From Byssochlamys sp. IMV 00236 (Eukaryota; Ascomycota; Eurotiomycetes; Eurotiales; Thermoascaceae), in contig MSJH02000059.1 in NCBI GenBank assembly GCA_001931875.2, positions 1-48,421 of the forward strand: DNA of 48,421 bases, in the 5' to 3' direction. Below, in pieces: positions 21,132 through 31,093 of this stretch. Below the pieces are notes generated by a model that ran no database searches, was not told where the DNA came from, and saw only the letters and a program-made list of their open reading frames with translations. Positions within the stretch are counted from its first letter, which is position 1; every line of letters begins with the position of its first letter. Both the position numbers and the translations under genes were made by a program.

Positions 21132-22083
21132 ATGTCCAATGATCAATCTGAACAATTGTTTACAAGAGAACAAGTCGAACAAATCATTGAGGAAATGTCA
21201 AGAAAACTCAATCTTGACAGATCAAGTGAAGGTCCCACAAACCTTCCAAACGAAATCTTGGAAGAACTAGAAAACAGCTCGTCTATCAATTTACAGAAGA
21301 ACATCAAAGAATTTGTTAAGAATCTTCCAAAGTACGAAGGTAATGACTGAACCAACAGTGAGGTTTTCAACAAAGAGTTCCACAGAGAGCTTAAAAGGAA
21401 AACTGTGGATGCCCTCCAAAGCACAAACGCAGTATACAAGGGAGCTGATCGACTCATCATCGCGGAAAGAGCAGCAACAGACCTTTACGAAGAATGTCAA
21501 CAATTCCTGGAATCAGGAGGAAGTGAAGAACAATTCTTTCACATCATGAAAGGCATCCGACAACTCGCAGTTTATTCATACGCCACGAGTAAGACCACCA
21601 AAAGTGAAGCTAGGACAATGGCGATCAAGGCGCTCAGGCTCCCCGACAGCGTCAAACACTTGGAAGAAGAACCCAGTGACAAAGCCTTGGCCTTGGGCAG
21701 GGAAGAAGTTGAAAGAATTTTTCAAGCCAGATACGAACAGTCCATCCTTAGAAATGCAGTTGGACGACAACAGCAATCATTTAACCACAGCAACAGAGGA
21801 TTTGGACGTCAACAGAGATACACCAGGAGTCGTGGAACCTTCCACAAATCTTTTTTGGACTCAGCAAGGACCAACTGCACACGGAGGCCTAAAGCTCCAA
21901 TCAACCCCAATAAGACCGCCATCAATGCCGATGTCTTCCCCCAAGACAACGGTGCATTACACCATACCAAACGATAGCATCTTACCAGGGGGTCGTCTCC
22001 AATGTTTCTCAGAGCAATGGAAACGGACAATACTTCATTCATGGCCTGTATCAGTACTTTACCCAACCAAACCTGTCAGGTAA
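21132..22083 (+). pseudogene. DIRS-like retroelement fragment: gag and start of reverse transcriptase
   Basis: Starting MSNDQSEQLFTREQVEQIIE, one frame is protein-like to 21977 apart from one in-frame TGA at 21348-21350. The second half is helical (AERAATDLYEECQQFLE), and the end is Gln/Asn/Arg/Gly-rich (GRQQQSFNHSNRGFGRQQRY), as in nucleocapsid-like gag tails. Another frame then overlaps (about 21900-22083) with LPGGRLQCFSEQWKRTI, resembling the start of DIRS-type reverse transcriptase (G-G-R-L...W). It stops soon after, so almost all of the RT and any tyrosine recombinase is missing. Likely nested in the TIR element. The repeat ends of the retroelement are not visible. Confidence 0.45.
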
Positions 22084-22655
22084 ATCAACATCAGCTGTTT
22101 CTCCATCGCTTGGCCCATCATTGTGCTCTTTGAATGAAGGAGGTGGAGGCGGAGTAAACATATGTACAGGAATCTGGGAGCTTTTCCTCTGGGTGGAGTG
22201 TACCATGTATCTCGCATCCATGCAAGCTTTTTGTTTTTCTTGGAAACTGAAAGACGGTTAAATGACTCTTCTCCACCAATTGATGTTGTACGAGCTTGGA
22301 GAATCTTATCGGCAGCAATATTGATCTCCTTTTTCATTTGTAATAAGTGGCCAAAAGTAATGAGGAGTTTGGAGAGATTGGATATAGTGGATGGAAAGTT
22401 AAAGTTGCGTCAGTACTTAGAGGCATAACGGCCACTTTTGGCAAGCTCCATAGTTGAGAGAGAGCAATGGGTACCAGTAATTTTAATAAAATAAGTCATT
22501 AAGCGCCAATCATAACCATGGGTATTTTGAATGATTCCATCCAATGCATCCTTTGCCTCTCGTAATAGTTTGTCTTCATCTTGAATTGACTTTGAGTCAC
22601 TGTTACATTTGGCGCATTCACCAATAGAAAGATCCAGTTCTTCTGTATTATCCAT
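22083..22655 (-). pseudogene. Unidentified minus-strand ORF of the element, broken
   Basis: It begins MDNTEELDLSIGECAKCNSD with a C-x2-C pair and continues LREAKDALDGIIQNTHGYDW to a stop near 22410. A second frame carries on with LITFGHLLQMKKEINIAADK and LQARTTSIGGEESFNRLSVS. The two halves look like one protein separated by a frameshift and stop. No family recognised. Its ATG overlaps, on the opposite strand, the ATG of the Fanzor-like fragment in the palindrome CCATGG at 22652-22657. Confidence 0.35.
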
Positions 22656-23429
22656 GGATCTGAAGTTGACTACAAAAACGGTGCACGACAATATAGAAAA
22701 AAAACTTGAACGTGTTAAAAACACTACTGATATAGGACGACAAGTGATGAAAACCGAGGCCCTTTTAAGTAAAGTTGATATGACTAGTGCTAGAAATCTT
22801 GAACAATTAAATGAGTTACATAATAGATATATTGAACATAAACATATTATACGAAATTTCTACTACTCGCCAAGTCGACTGAAGCAAAAAAGGGCTTACG
22901 AGTTACAAAAACGTAAATATACTGATAGACTTTGTTCAGATGAACGCAGGTATGCTATATCTTCTAGAAAGGTAAAATCTATCATGTTTGTTGGTGGTCG
23001 CGGTTTAGGTATAGGTTCACGAGTCAAAGGATACATACGATACGGTGGTCATTGGAAACCTTTGAAGCATAGTCTGTATACCTCTGTATATATAACGAAC
23101 GAACATAATACCTCCCAAACGTGTATCTATTGCTTTCAAAAACTATCTCATCCAGTGCAAACGGTTTATGAGCAATCAGTAGCGTGTTTATCTGTGACAA
23201 CCCAAGTTGTGTCTCTGTTCAAGCAAAAAAGGCTGTAAAAGGAAGAGATACATTATTTGCAATGGTAATTGGTCTTTCCGGTTTAGCAACACTTCTTTTT
23301 GATGCAACCTTTCCACCATTCGACCCAAAAGTCAGTCAATCCAACACTAATAAATTTAAAACGAATGCTGCTTCTTTCTTTACTGCAAACGAAGATTGGC
23401 CTGCTGTCGATGACAGTAATACTTCTTGA
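22654..23429 (+). pseudogene. TnpB/Fanzor-like protein, C-terminal fragment with frameshift
   Basis: The first frame starts MDLKLTTKTVHDNIEKKLER, with a helical arm (YYSPSRLKQKRAYELQKRKY), then IMFVGGRGLGIGSRVKGYIR and ITNEHNTSQTCIYCF. The second frame, overlapping after 23184, continues FICDNPSCVSVQAKKAVKGR and DTLFAMVIGLSGL. Together these form a zinc ribbon (C-x2-C ... C-x4-C) inserted before a G-R-D motif, the RuvC-III aspartate region of TnpB/Fanzor nucleases. The NEH-TSQ-C segment matches the usual place just before the ribbon, and its Glu may be the shifted catalytic residue described for Fanzors. RuvC-I and the N-terminal RNA-binding part are not found, and the frame is broken near 23180. 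So this is a remnant. Confidence 0.6.
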
Positions 23430-23588
23430 AAGGTACGTCTTCTTTGATAATTTATTGACTTGTACTGATTACTTAACAACAACAAATATTTAATACTTTG
23501 AATATTTAATAACTTGTAAGTGAAATTATTTCATATCATTGACTGTTTTACTAATTACATCTGTTTGTGTCTCAATCCTGGGACTCGG

Positions 23589-23694
23589 CCAATAAAGTTT
23601 TTTTATTTATTCGTATCCAACCAACGCACTAATTGAATTTTATTAGTGCGCTGATTGACTTTTCAAAAATCGCCAATGGAGACCGTAAGCATTG
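23589..23694 (-). repeat. Right terminal inverted repeat
   Basis: 106 bp, inverted copy of the left repeat. Read inward it starts CAATGCTTACGGTCTCCATT and ends AACTTTATTGG. It has only two of the AGCG-type subterminal motifs (one changed to AGTGCG). Confidence 0.9.
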
Positions 23695-23696
23695 TA

Positions 23697-24479
23697 TCAT
23701 ATAATCATACCTTAATGATCGAAATTGTACAACCTAAAATGCGACAATAAAAACAGATATTTTTATCTTGTAATGAAAATGAATACAAAGCAAATAAAAT
23801 ATAAGGCAAACTATACAAGAGAAAAAAATCAGAGAGATGTATTTACTGGAATATATCCAATATAGCTCTAATGCTTGTCTTGAAAAAGGGGTTCAAGATA
23901 TAGAGATTTCTTATTTGCTCTAGCTTTGACTTCTTCCAAATACTATAAAAAGACATTGGTATTGAATTATATAATACAACTTGACAATATCTTGCCAGGT
24001 TACAAGGATGATATTAAAGATGTTAAAATTCTATTATTCCCAAGCTCTTCCTATGGGTTGTTCTACATAGCATGTTGACGTTTGTTTGTCTCCCATTGCA
24101 AATCTAATGCATTAACCTACAGATTATTCTGGTGATTTACATTATTTATATCATGCTAGCTCACATCTAAATGTATTGATTTATACTTGTACTTTATAAT
24201 ATTCTGTCTCAAAGAAAGTTGTGATTTTTAAATCAAAGGTACTTGTAAAGCAATTTAAGGTTAAAGATTTGTATTGTGTTGTTTTGGTGTATTTATAGGG
24301 GCGCTCATAGGTTTTGATGCGTATCAAATGCTGAGTTTTTTAATGGTTTTATCTGTAAAAGGCAATATTTTTCCCTCTACTGTCTCTGCGTTTGCTGCTT
24401 TGCTAAGCTATTTTTGTCTACTTTTTTTTCCCTCTTTTTTTTCTTTTCTTTTCCTTTTTCTTTTCTTTTATTCTTAGAT
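23697..24479. other. Spacer between the mobile element and the sphingomyelinase-like gene
   Basis: AT-rich. On the minus strand, after an acceptor-like TTTTTATAG, 23868-23944 reads YLEEVKARANKKSLYLEPLF to a stop. Further up, near 24050-24110, is LDLQWETNKRQHAM. These could be the last exons of an unrecognised or decayed minus-strand gene, but the frames do not join cleanly. The plus-strand end (24420-24478) is a pyrimidine-rich tract before the next start codon. Confidence 0.3.
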
Positions 24480-26102
24480 ATGAGTTCAGAATCGATATCA
24501 AGGGAAATACATGATGAGGAAGTCGCTATTCCTAATGAACCTTATCACGATGAACCCTCTTATTCGGATGATGACGACAATAACAATAATAGTAACCAAC
24601 AAAGACCAAGGGCAAGATTACAATCAAATAACTCATATGAATCAAGCGTGATAAGTACACAATCAGCTCCACCTCCTTATGAACTTTATCCTCCTGCCAA
24701 AACTGTTTGGGGACGCTTTTTCAATTACGTACGTCAGATACCTCGCTTTAATACCCATCAAGCAATTTATTTGCCGACGTTACCCATTCAACAAAGTCAC
24801 TCACTATTACGCCCTATCACTACGACAACAACCACTGCTACGGCAACCACAGCAAATGGAGGGAATGACACTGTTCCTTTTTATTGGACCTATTATTATA
24901 ATGTTAGAGATAGAATTCCAAAATGGACACTTCCACCACTGATTGCTCGTTATCGACCTTTGTTACTCTGCGTCTCATTTTTTGCCATCATTCTTTTCAG
25001 CTTCCTCTTGTTCTGCTCGCTCTTTTTCTCTCCAGCTCCATTACCTCCTCCTGTCGTGCCTGATAAGGTCGCAGAGACGACTGCAAGATTCTTAACCCTC
25101 AACATATTTATGCGTCCACCCTTAATTCGAAACAACTGGTCAGATTACAAAGATGATCGACTAGCTTATATCGAAAAGTTTATCCTTCCTCACTATGACA
25201 TTGTGGCCTTTCAAGAATCGTTTGCATTTGCATCAAGAAGGAAAGACAGACTGATCATAGAAGCACGGCGGATGGGCTTCAATTACCATGTTGAATCTCC
25301 TCGCAAATACCCCTGGGACTTTGGTATAGACGGTGGCCTATTACTTCTTTCCAGGTTTCCAATTCTAGAGTCTCATACCATTGAATACCCAAGAGGACAG
25401 CATGCCGATTGGTTCTCCGTCAAGGGCGCAGTGCATGCTTTGATTGAATTGAACCCCAAGAGTCGAGTACATGTATACACAACGCACACGCAAGCCTCCT
25501 ACGATCTAAATAATAACATCAACCCAGACGACACAGCCATGCGTCTCTCTCAATTTGCTATCCTGCGTTCCTTTATCCAGGAAACGTCAAACGCTGATCA
25601 ACATCCTGTTTTAATTGCTGGCGATTTAAATGTGGATGCAGCCACTCATCCCAAACAAAGGCCAATTACGGTCAGATCTAAAGAAAGTTCTCCAGAATAT
25701 GTTCAGATGGTCAATATACTAAAATTTCAGGATCTACGGGACATTGTGTATCAACACTATGGCCATCATCCCGTGACTTTTGGTGATTACATGACCAATG
25801 ATCTTGGCGAACTTGTACCAGCCGAGACTGTCCTGACGAATTGGGATCAACTGATGACTGTTCAAAGTATCGATCGTATCTTTTGGGCAGCCAGGAACAC
25901 GACTCAGACCATCACTCCTGTCGAACCACAGGTGGAAAAGTTTTGGGTCAAGGATAATCCCGAGATGAGTAAAGAAGAAAAGAAGAGCACAGGTTTTACA
26001 CAAATCTCAGGTAAGCACAGATCCATTATAATCCACATATAAGCTCATCTCTTATTGATAATAGACCATTATGGCTTAAGTTGTACACTTCGACTTTTAT
26101 AA
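24480..26102 (+). CDS. Neutral sphingomyelinase-like phosphodiesterase (endonuclease/exonuclease/phosphatase fold), membrane-anchored
   Basis: Two exons, 24480-26010 and 26065-26102 (1569 nt, 522 aa). The N-terminal 170 residues are Ser/Asn/Asp/Pro-rich. A transmembrane helix follows (LLLCVSFFAIILFSFLLFCS), then Pro-rich SPAPLPPPVVPDK. The catalytic domain contains LTLNIFMRPP, IVAFQESFAF (metal-binding Glu), GGLLLLSRFPI, YTTHTQASY, LIAGDLNVDA and SIDRIFW. It ends in ISDHYGLSC, whose Asp-His is completed only by splicing to the 38-nt last exon, which supports the intron. The family hydrolyses sphingomyelin or inositol phosphosphingolipids (ISC1-like) to ceramide. The N-terminal membrane anchor differs from ISC1, which is C-terminally anchored. 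Other phospholipase-C-type substrates are possible. Confidence 0.87.
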
Positions 26103-26169
26103 TTCAATGCTGCTTTTTTTTTATTTCTTTTTTGCTGTACAAATAAAATATATAAATATATCAAACATT

Positions 26170-26427
26170 TTACAAGTTTTTGTATTTTTCGATATCCTCT
26201 GCATTTTTAAATTGCCATTCCCAAATAGGCTTAGATCCAGCTTGGTGATTCACTTTTTTAATCAAGATGCCTTGTCCTTCTAAATTTTGTAAAACTTTCT
26301 TCTTCAAGTGTGATTTTGAAATCAAGTCTTTTTCATATTGAGGCACCAATTTAAATAAGCTTTGGTTGGACATGGGTCCATTCTTGGCAATAAAGTGCTT
26401 TACAAGTTTAGCAGCTGATGTTGACAT
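26170..26427 (-). CDS. Small basic winged-helix-like protein, 85 aa
   Basis: Starts MSTSAAKLVKHFIAKNGPMS and continues NQSLFKLVPQ...SKSHLKKKVLQNLEGQG with ILIKK and a terminal WEWQFKN. Helix-helix-helix then beta hairpin gives a winged-helix-like pattern. An in-frame extension to 26511 (MSDIEVCAC then Phe/Ser-rich) comes from a T-rich leader and is probably not translated, or holds a small intron. I cannot name the family with certainty; small mitochondrial ribosomal or transcription-type proteins have similar layouts. It converges with the sphingomyelinase-like gene, 67 bp apart. Confidence 0.6.
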   Translation of the reverse strand: MSTSAAKLVKHFIAKNGPMSNQSLFKLVPQYEKDLISKSHLKKKVLQNLEGQGILIKKVNHQAGSKPIWEWQFKNAEDIEKYKNL

Positions 26428-27140
26428 GTTTCCTTCTCCAAAGAAAGAAAAAGAAAAAAAGCCCCCAGGGCTAGAAAAAAAAAAGCAAGCACATACTTCA
26501 ATGTCCGACATCTCCTTGAATGAATAACGTTAAATCGCCCTGTAGAGAAACTGCCACATAAAATATTCTATGATCCTTTATCCATAACAGTTCACACAGT
26601 TATTAAATATACATCATCTACTGAAATTTCTACCAGCTTTAAAAGTACCTCCATCTCTATTACTGTTGATTTTGTTTGCCCTACTGTTCCAGATTATGAA
26701 GAAAGTGTTCAGACCCTCATCTTTGCTGAAGTAATATATTTATCACCATTCTTCGCCGGATCAGATTCATAGCGTTCTGAGTATCGTTCAAAGGACTTTT
26801 GTTATTATAGAACCTATAGTGGCATCAAAACCATGCCAAACATTATTGGTTTTATAATGAAGCGATTTTTGTTGCTTCCCTGAGACTTCATATACAAGTA
26901 ACAAGCCTTAGTGGATGATAACGTTGCAAGAAGCAAGACACGATGGATATAAAGTCAGACGACACTGACATAGCCTCAGAATGATGGAAAAGAAAAAAGT
27001 CAACAGAAGAAGATGAAGGTCGAACTTTGATTTGGATCAAGTTGCTTCCAATTTTTATGGACAATACACGACATAAGGTAGAAATGATAAAACTATAAGC
27101 GTCAGTCTATTTATTAGCGATGACACAGTGTTTTCGAAAT
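26428..27140. other. Spacer with weak trace of a kinesin-like motif
   Basis: About 710 bp between the starts/ends of flanking minus-strand genes. On the plus strand 26660-26735 reads ITVDFVCPTVPDYEESVQTL followed by IFAEV. This resembles the end of a kinesin motor (x-x-x-E-x-V-x-T-L-x-F-A), but no other kinesin motif is present. The rest shows no coding potential. The 5' leader of the 85-aa gene lies at the left. Confidence 0.3.
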
Positions 27141-29423
27141 CTAGTCATGTTGTCTTCTTTGACGATACGTCTCTGCTAGAGCTCTTTGTACTTCTAAATC
27201 ATCATCACTTACTGCATTCATAATTTCAGCCATTTCTTCAGGTGTTATTTCATTGTCATTAAGCCTATATTCATAGTTAATACAAGGTTTATAGTTATCA
27301 TACAATAACTTACATTTCATTCTCAAGTTGTCGTAAGTCACTGTCTTCTTCTTCTTCCTCTTCTTCGTTATCTTGGTCATTATCCTCTGGAAAAGTGCCA
27401 GGCAATTGATCACCTTGTTGTTGTTCTATTTGTCCCAGTTCATTCATCAATTGTCTAACTTGCTGTAAAGCTTCAGGCGGCAATCTTCCTTGTCCTTGTC
27501 TCCACATTTCTTGTAAAGCATTCATTAGGCCTCTAGCGTCCGTTGGGAACGGGCTCATGAATCTATTTCCACTACTTCTCATACGTTCATTAATATCATA
27601 CATCGTAACAGAGTCCTCAGGTGGTAAAGGGTCATGCATCTGATAACTCTGACTTGTATACTTGTGTGGAACAAGTGACAAGAGTCTTTGATTATTGTCC
27701 AATAATAAAAATCGTGCAATGTTTATGGGCAACTCTTGATTAGCATCACACTTGGCATCTTTTTCTGAAAACTTGTGCTCTGCCTCTGTTCGTTTTTGAC
27801 TACTGTTCACTAACCATTCTAATACTTCAGGTTCTTTAAATAGCTCGTAGGCACGTTCAGCATAGATCGTTTGTAACGCATTCAAAAACATTGAACTCTG
27901 TCCCTTGTCCGCTTCGTTTCCTTTATCCAACTTTTCTAATAATAACTGATATGCAGTTGGGAACTTGGCGATTGCATGCTGTATCAGTTCATTACTGCCT
28001 TCATTGGGCAGTTTAAATTGTGCATAAGCAGCTGAAAATGCAAAGTTTGGCATATTGGACAGGTCGGCTGGATATAACTCTCTACGATTCTTCCATTCGT
28101 GATACATCTTTAGCACATACTCGTAATCCTTGGCTATCAAGGCGTAGTGATCAAGTGTCAGCAAAGAAGCAAGAGGATCATGCTCAGGATCAAGTGCAAA
28201 CAATAACTTGTTAAATTCAAATGCTGTTCGCCAGCATCCACGACGTGCCAAGAACTGAATATGTCGAAAAATGGCCAAGAAGAACGATCTATGATTATAA
28301 GCTTAGTCTCATTATCAATGATTCCATCAAATCTCTATACCTGTTCTCTGATCGTTGATAAGACAGTCTGACGGTACCAGAACCAAGTGCGAACTGAGGA
28401 TGAAGTGCTCGCTCACAAGCATATAGTGCCCTTTCAATAAAGTCTCCTGCTGCAACCCAATCGCCACTATGCTTGGCAATCTCTGATAATTGAAGCAGCG
28501 TATCCACATGATATGGGTGTCTTCGAACCAAGAAAATCAGTGCTTCTGGATTATGAGTAGCCACTGCATTCAAAAATTCGAGCTGGTTGTCTTGATATGC
28601 CTCCGAGTGTCTAAATGCAAAATAAGTCACTCCGTTCACTGTCTCGACAATCTCCATCGAAAGGCCGTTACGCTTATAAGGCGGCCATTCAGGTTTGGGT
28701 GTTGAAAACTTTGATTTTTTAAGTACACGTCCTCTATGTTCGCTATTAACAACGTGTGAACCAAACAATCGCTTCATCTCAGCTTCAGCATCCAAAAATC
28801 GTGTGTTGACAGATAACAGTTGACGATAGATGTCGATATGAGTGTCTTGATGAGGACTTGCGCTACCAGGTGATCTGTTGATATAGATTAACACATATTT
28901 TCACGTGTGTATGTGTGTGTGTTCTTACTTTTTGTTCATTTCCTTTATTACTTTTTCCAATTCACGCATACTAATATCTTCCACCTCTTTGCCTTTCTGA
29001 TTCGATGTTGTGTCATTAGTCTTTTTGTTCTTTTTATTTTTCTTCTTTTTTTTGCTGCTTTTGCTAGAAGGCTATATATATATCCAAGTTAGTTGACAGC
29101 TGTTGTTCTTTCCAATCTCTTTACCTTTGGAGCACTAGGTGTGCTTTCTTTATGCACTGGTTTCTCTAGAAGTTTATATTCCTCTTGTTGTTCTTTCTCT
29201 TCCTCTTCTTCTTCTTCTTCGTCATCGCCTTCATTCAGCTACGCCGCAGCTAAGTACAGTGTATCACACGATCTATACTGTAACTTACCAAATCAAAAGG
29301 ATTCAATTGCTTCCTAGATGTTGTCTCTACAACAACTTCTTCTTCTTCTCCTTCTTCGTCACTGTCATGCTTTGGAATCAGCAATTGTTCCTTTTGAAGT
29401 CGCCTAAGAGCTCGAGATGACAT
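27141..29423 (-). CDS. RQC1: TCF25/RQC1 homologue, ribosome quality control factor
   Basis: Multi-exon minus-strand gene, start MSSRALRRLQKEQLLIPKHD at 29423, stop at 27141. After an acidic/Lys-rich disordered N-terminus (SKKKKKNKKNKK) come HIDIYRQLLSVNTRFLDAEA, then FRHSEAYQDNQLEFLNAVAT and RRHPYHVDTLLQLSEIAKHS, the TCF25 core of helical repeats. After a further intron (about 28279-28340) follow IFRHIQFLARRGCWRTAFEF, NKLLFALDPEHDPLASLLTL and, near the end, NIARFLLLDNNQRL. The tail is acidic. RQC1/TCF25 works with the Ltn1/Listerin ligase to ubiquitinate stalled nascent chains on 60S subunits. In fungi the C-terminal acidic stretch is variable; the last exon (DNEITPEEMAEIMNAVSDDD) is separated by a 55-60 bp intron. 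Confidence 0.92.
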
Positions 29424-29500
29424 ACTTGGAAAAAAAAAAAAAAATTTGAACTCAACAGTTAAACCCAACTTTAATTCATTACGCAACAGAAAGTTTATTG

Positions 29501-30010
29501 TTAAAATATCTTTTTCACTACTTTACGAACAGGACGCTCTACATAGCCTGTCGTATAAGGATAATAGCCTGAGTCTACGGCTACATTACGATGAATGTAT
29601 TGTTGTTCTTGAGGATAACCATAGTGATCATGATGATGATGTCCGTGATAATTACCTACATTTCCCCCATAGTGAGGATATGGGTTATGGTTATGCACCA
29701 TAGGTCGAGGGGGATGAGGTAGAAATGTATGTCCTTGTTGTTGATAGTAGTCTAGATCATGGAAGGGCTTTGTGAAACTGCTGAGACCATTACCAGGTGG
29801 TAAACCAGCATAGTATCGGGTATCGTAGTGATGGGTTGGTAGTGAGTTGCGTCGATATCGTGTATCATCAGGATATCGATGGTTATTTCTTCCAGATGCA
29901 CTTATACTCTTACGACGAAATAGTGAGCCAAATCCTCCTTGTGATTCTGGAGGGTAATAAGTGTCTCTGTTGTTCATATAATAATCGGTTGATTTACTTC
30001 CAAACCACAT
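29501..30010 (-). CDS. Tyr/His/Gly-rich protein of unknown function, 169 aa
   Basis: Single exon starting MWFGSKSTDYYMNNRDTYYP, with RRKSISASGRNNHRYPDDTR and a His-rich centre (GNYHGHHHHDHYGYPQ), ending in basic VERPVRKVVKKIF. No globular domain, membrane segment or signal is seen. Sequence bias suggests a disordered, possibly cell-wall or stress-associated protein, but that is a guess. It lies 78 bp upstream of the TCF25 start on the same strand, so the two are tandem. Confidence 0.6.
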   Translation of the reverse strand: MWFGSKSTDYYMNNRDTYYPPESQGGFGSLFRRKSISASGRNNHRYPDDTRYRRNSLPTHHYDTRYYAGLPPGNGLSSFTKPFHDLDYYQQQGHTFLPHPPRPMVHNHNPYPHYGGNVGNYHGHHHHDHYGYPQEQQYIHRNVAVDSGYYPYTTGYVERPVRKVVKKIF

Positions 30011-30623
30011 TGTTCTATTTTATATATTATTCAAAATCAAAATATATAAAAACTGTTTAAAAGAGATTTTTGCCTATTTAAAGACAAAAAAAAGGGTGTC
30101 TATGTCATAATGAACGATCATTGTTGTATTAGTTTACATTTATAGACAAGAGGGGATCATCCTGATATCCAATAGAGTAATAGTAATAATGCTTAAAGAT
30201 TCTGTATCGAGATTAAACTGAGTTTCTTTAACCATGATTTATCAACCGATTATGTCTTAATGATCCTTAATTGACGGATGATGCTGCTCATAACCAGTTT
30301 TAAAAATTCTAATAATATTCACTCACTCCATGATCAGCAAATATTTAAATAGAAGGAACAATGAAATTCAAGATTTAAAAAAAGGATATTAATTCATAAA
30401 TGTACATGATATGATAATGTTTGCATGTACCTGGCATTTTAGAGTCAAAATTGCCTGCATTACCGTACTTATTTCATTCGGCAAAGGGCATTACAATCGA
30501 CTGACTGTTATTTCCATTTTGAGTCAATGTTGGATGTGTTCCTTGAGTTGGAACTTTTTTTTTTTTTTATTATTCTTCTTCTTTTCTCTCTTTTTCTTTA
30601 TTGATCTTTTTTTATATTTAAAT
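30011..30623. promoter_or_regulatory. Divergent spacer between Tyr/His-rich gene and C2H2 gene
   Basis: About 610 bp, AT-rich, no protein-like ORF. A pyrimidine-rich leader (30555-30615) precedes the C2H2 start. Holds the promoters of both flanking genes; no specific motif recognised. Confidence 0.35.
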
Positions 30624-31093
30624 ATGGACAAACCAAGTTTACCTTCTATCCAGTTTTTATTGAATGGTAAAATTATTGCATCTAATAAAGAAAAAGAAGC
30701 AATAATAATCGCTTTTTCAAGATAGAAGTACCTCCTCCGCCATCTAATAATAATAATAATAATACTCTTGCTGCAGAGAGTAAGCAGGACGCGAGAATAC
30801 ATAAACATAGGAGAGCAAGTTCGACAAGTATACTAGATACAATGATACCTTTGATAGATCGAATTGAACCGTCTACGACAATTACAATTAATCAAGGAAG
30901 ATATATTTGTCACTACTGTCACAAGAAATTTACAAGACCATCATCATTACAGGTTCACATCTACTCTCACACAGGTGAAAAACCATTTGTATGTACAGAA
31001 TGTGGAAAACAATTTAGTGTACAAAGTAATATGCGAAGACATTTTAAAACTCATAAAACTGCTTCATCATCGTCTCCAACGACAACTCAATAA
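30624..31093 (+). CDS. C2H2 zinc-finger protein with two fingers
   Basis: Two exons, 30624-30666 and 30726-31093 (411 nt, 136 aa), joined at a 59-bp intron whose acceptor is the ATAG at 30722-30725. It starts MDKPSLPSIQFLLN. An Asn run (SNNNNNNTL) lies before a basic segment. Two adjacent classical fingers follow: YICHYCHKKFTRPSSLQVHI with YSHTGEKP, then FVCTECGKQFSVQSNMRRHF, joined by the canonical TGEKP linker. The C-terminus is Ser/Thr-rich. Two-finger proteins of this kind are common fungal DNA-binding regulators; targets are unknown. Confidence 0.87.

Larger units (their letters stand above)
19442..23694. mobile_element. 4.25-kb TIR element carrying a TnpB/Fanzor-like fragment, TA target duplication, internally decayed
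   Basis: The outer ends match as an inverted pair: left CAGTGCTTACAGTCTCCATT, right (reversed) CAATGCTTACGGTCTCCATT, continuing with near-identity for over 100 bp. Each end is flanked by TA (19440-19441 and 23695-23696), as for Tc1/mariner-like or related cut-and-paste insertions. Inside are, in order, a frameshifted nuclease-like ORF, a 103-aa ORF, a DIRS-like gag/RT fragment, a minus-strand ORF with an internal break, and a C-terminal TnpB/Fanzor-like piece. No intact transposase is visible, so the copy is non-autonomous today. TnpB-like (Fanzor) genes are known cargo of diverse eukaryotic DNA transposons. A G9-10 homopolymer at about 20365-20374 is unusual for this AT-rich DNA. Confidence 0.85.

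Noticed and set aside
24950..25135. Minus-strand ORF antisense to the sphingomyelinase-like gene
   Set aside because: Lys/Arg-rich translation caused by the hydrophobic codons of the real gene; no independent support.
30524..30808. Minus-strand ORF over the C2H2 gene start
   Set aside because: Composed of Ile and Lys runs from T/A tracts and Asn repeats of the real gene.
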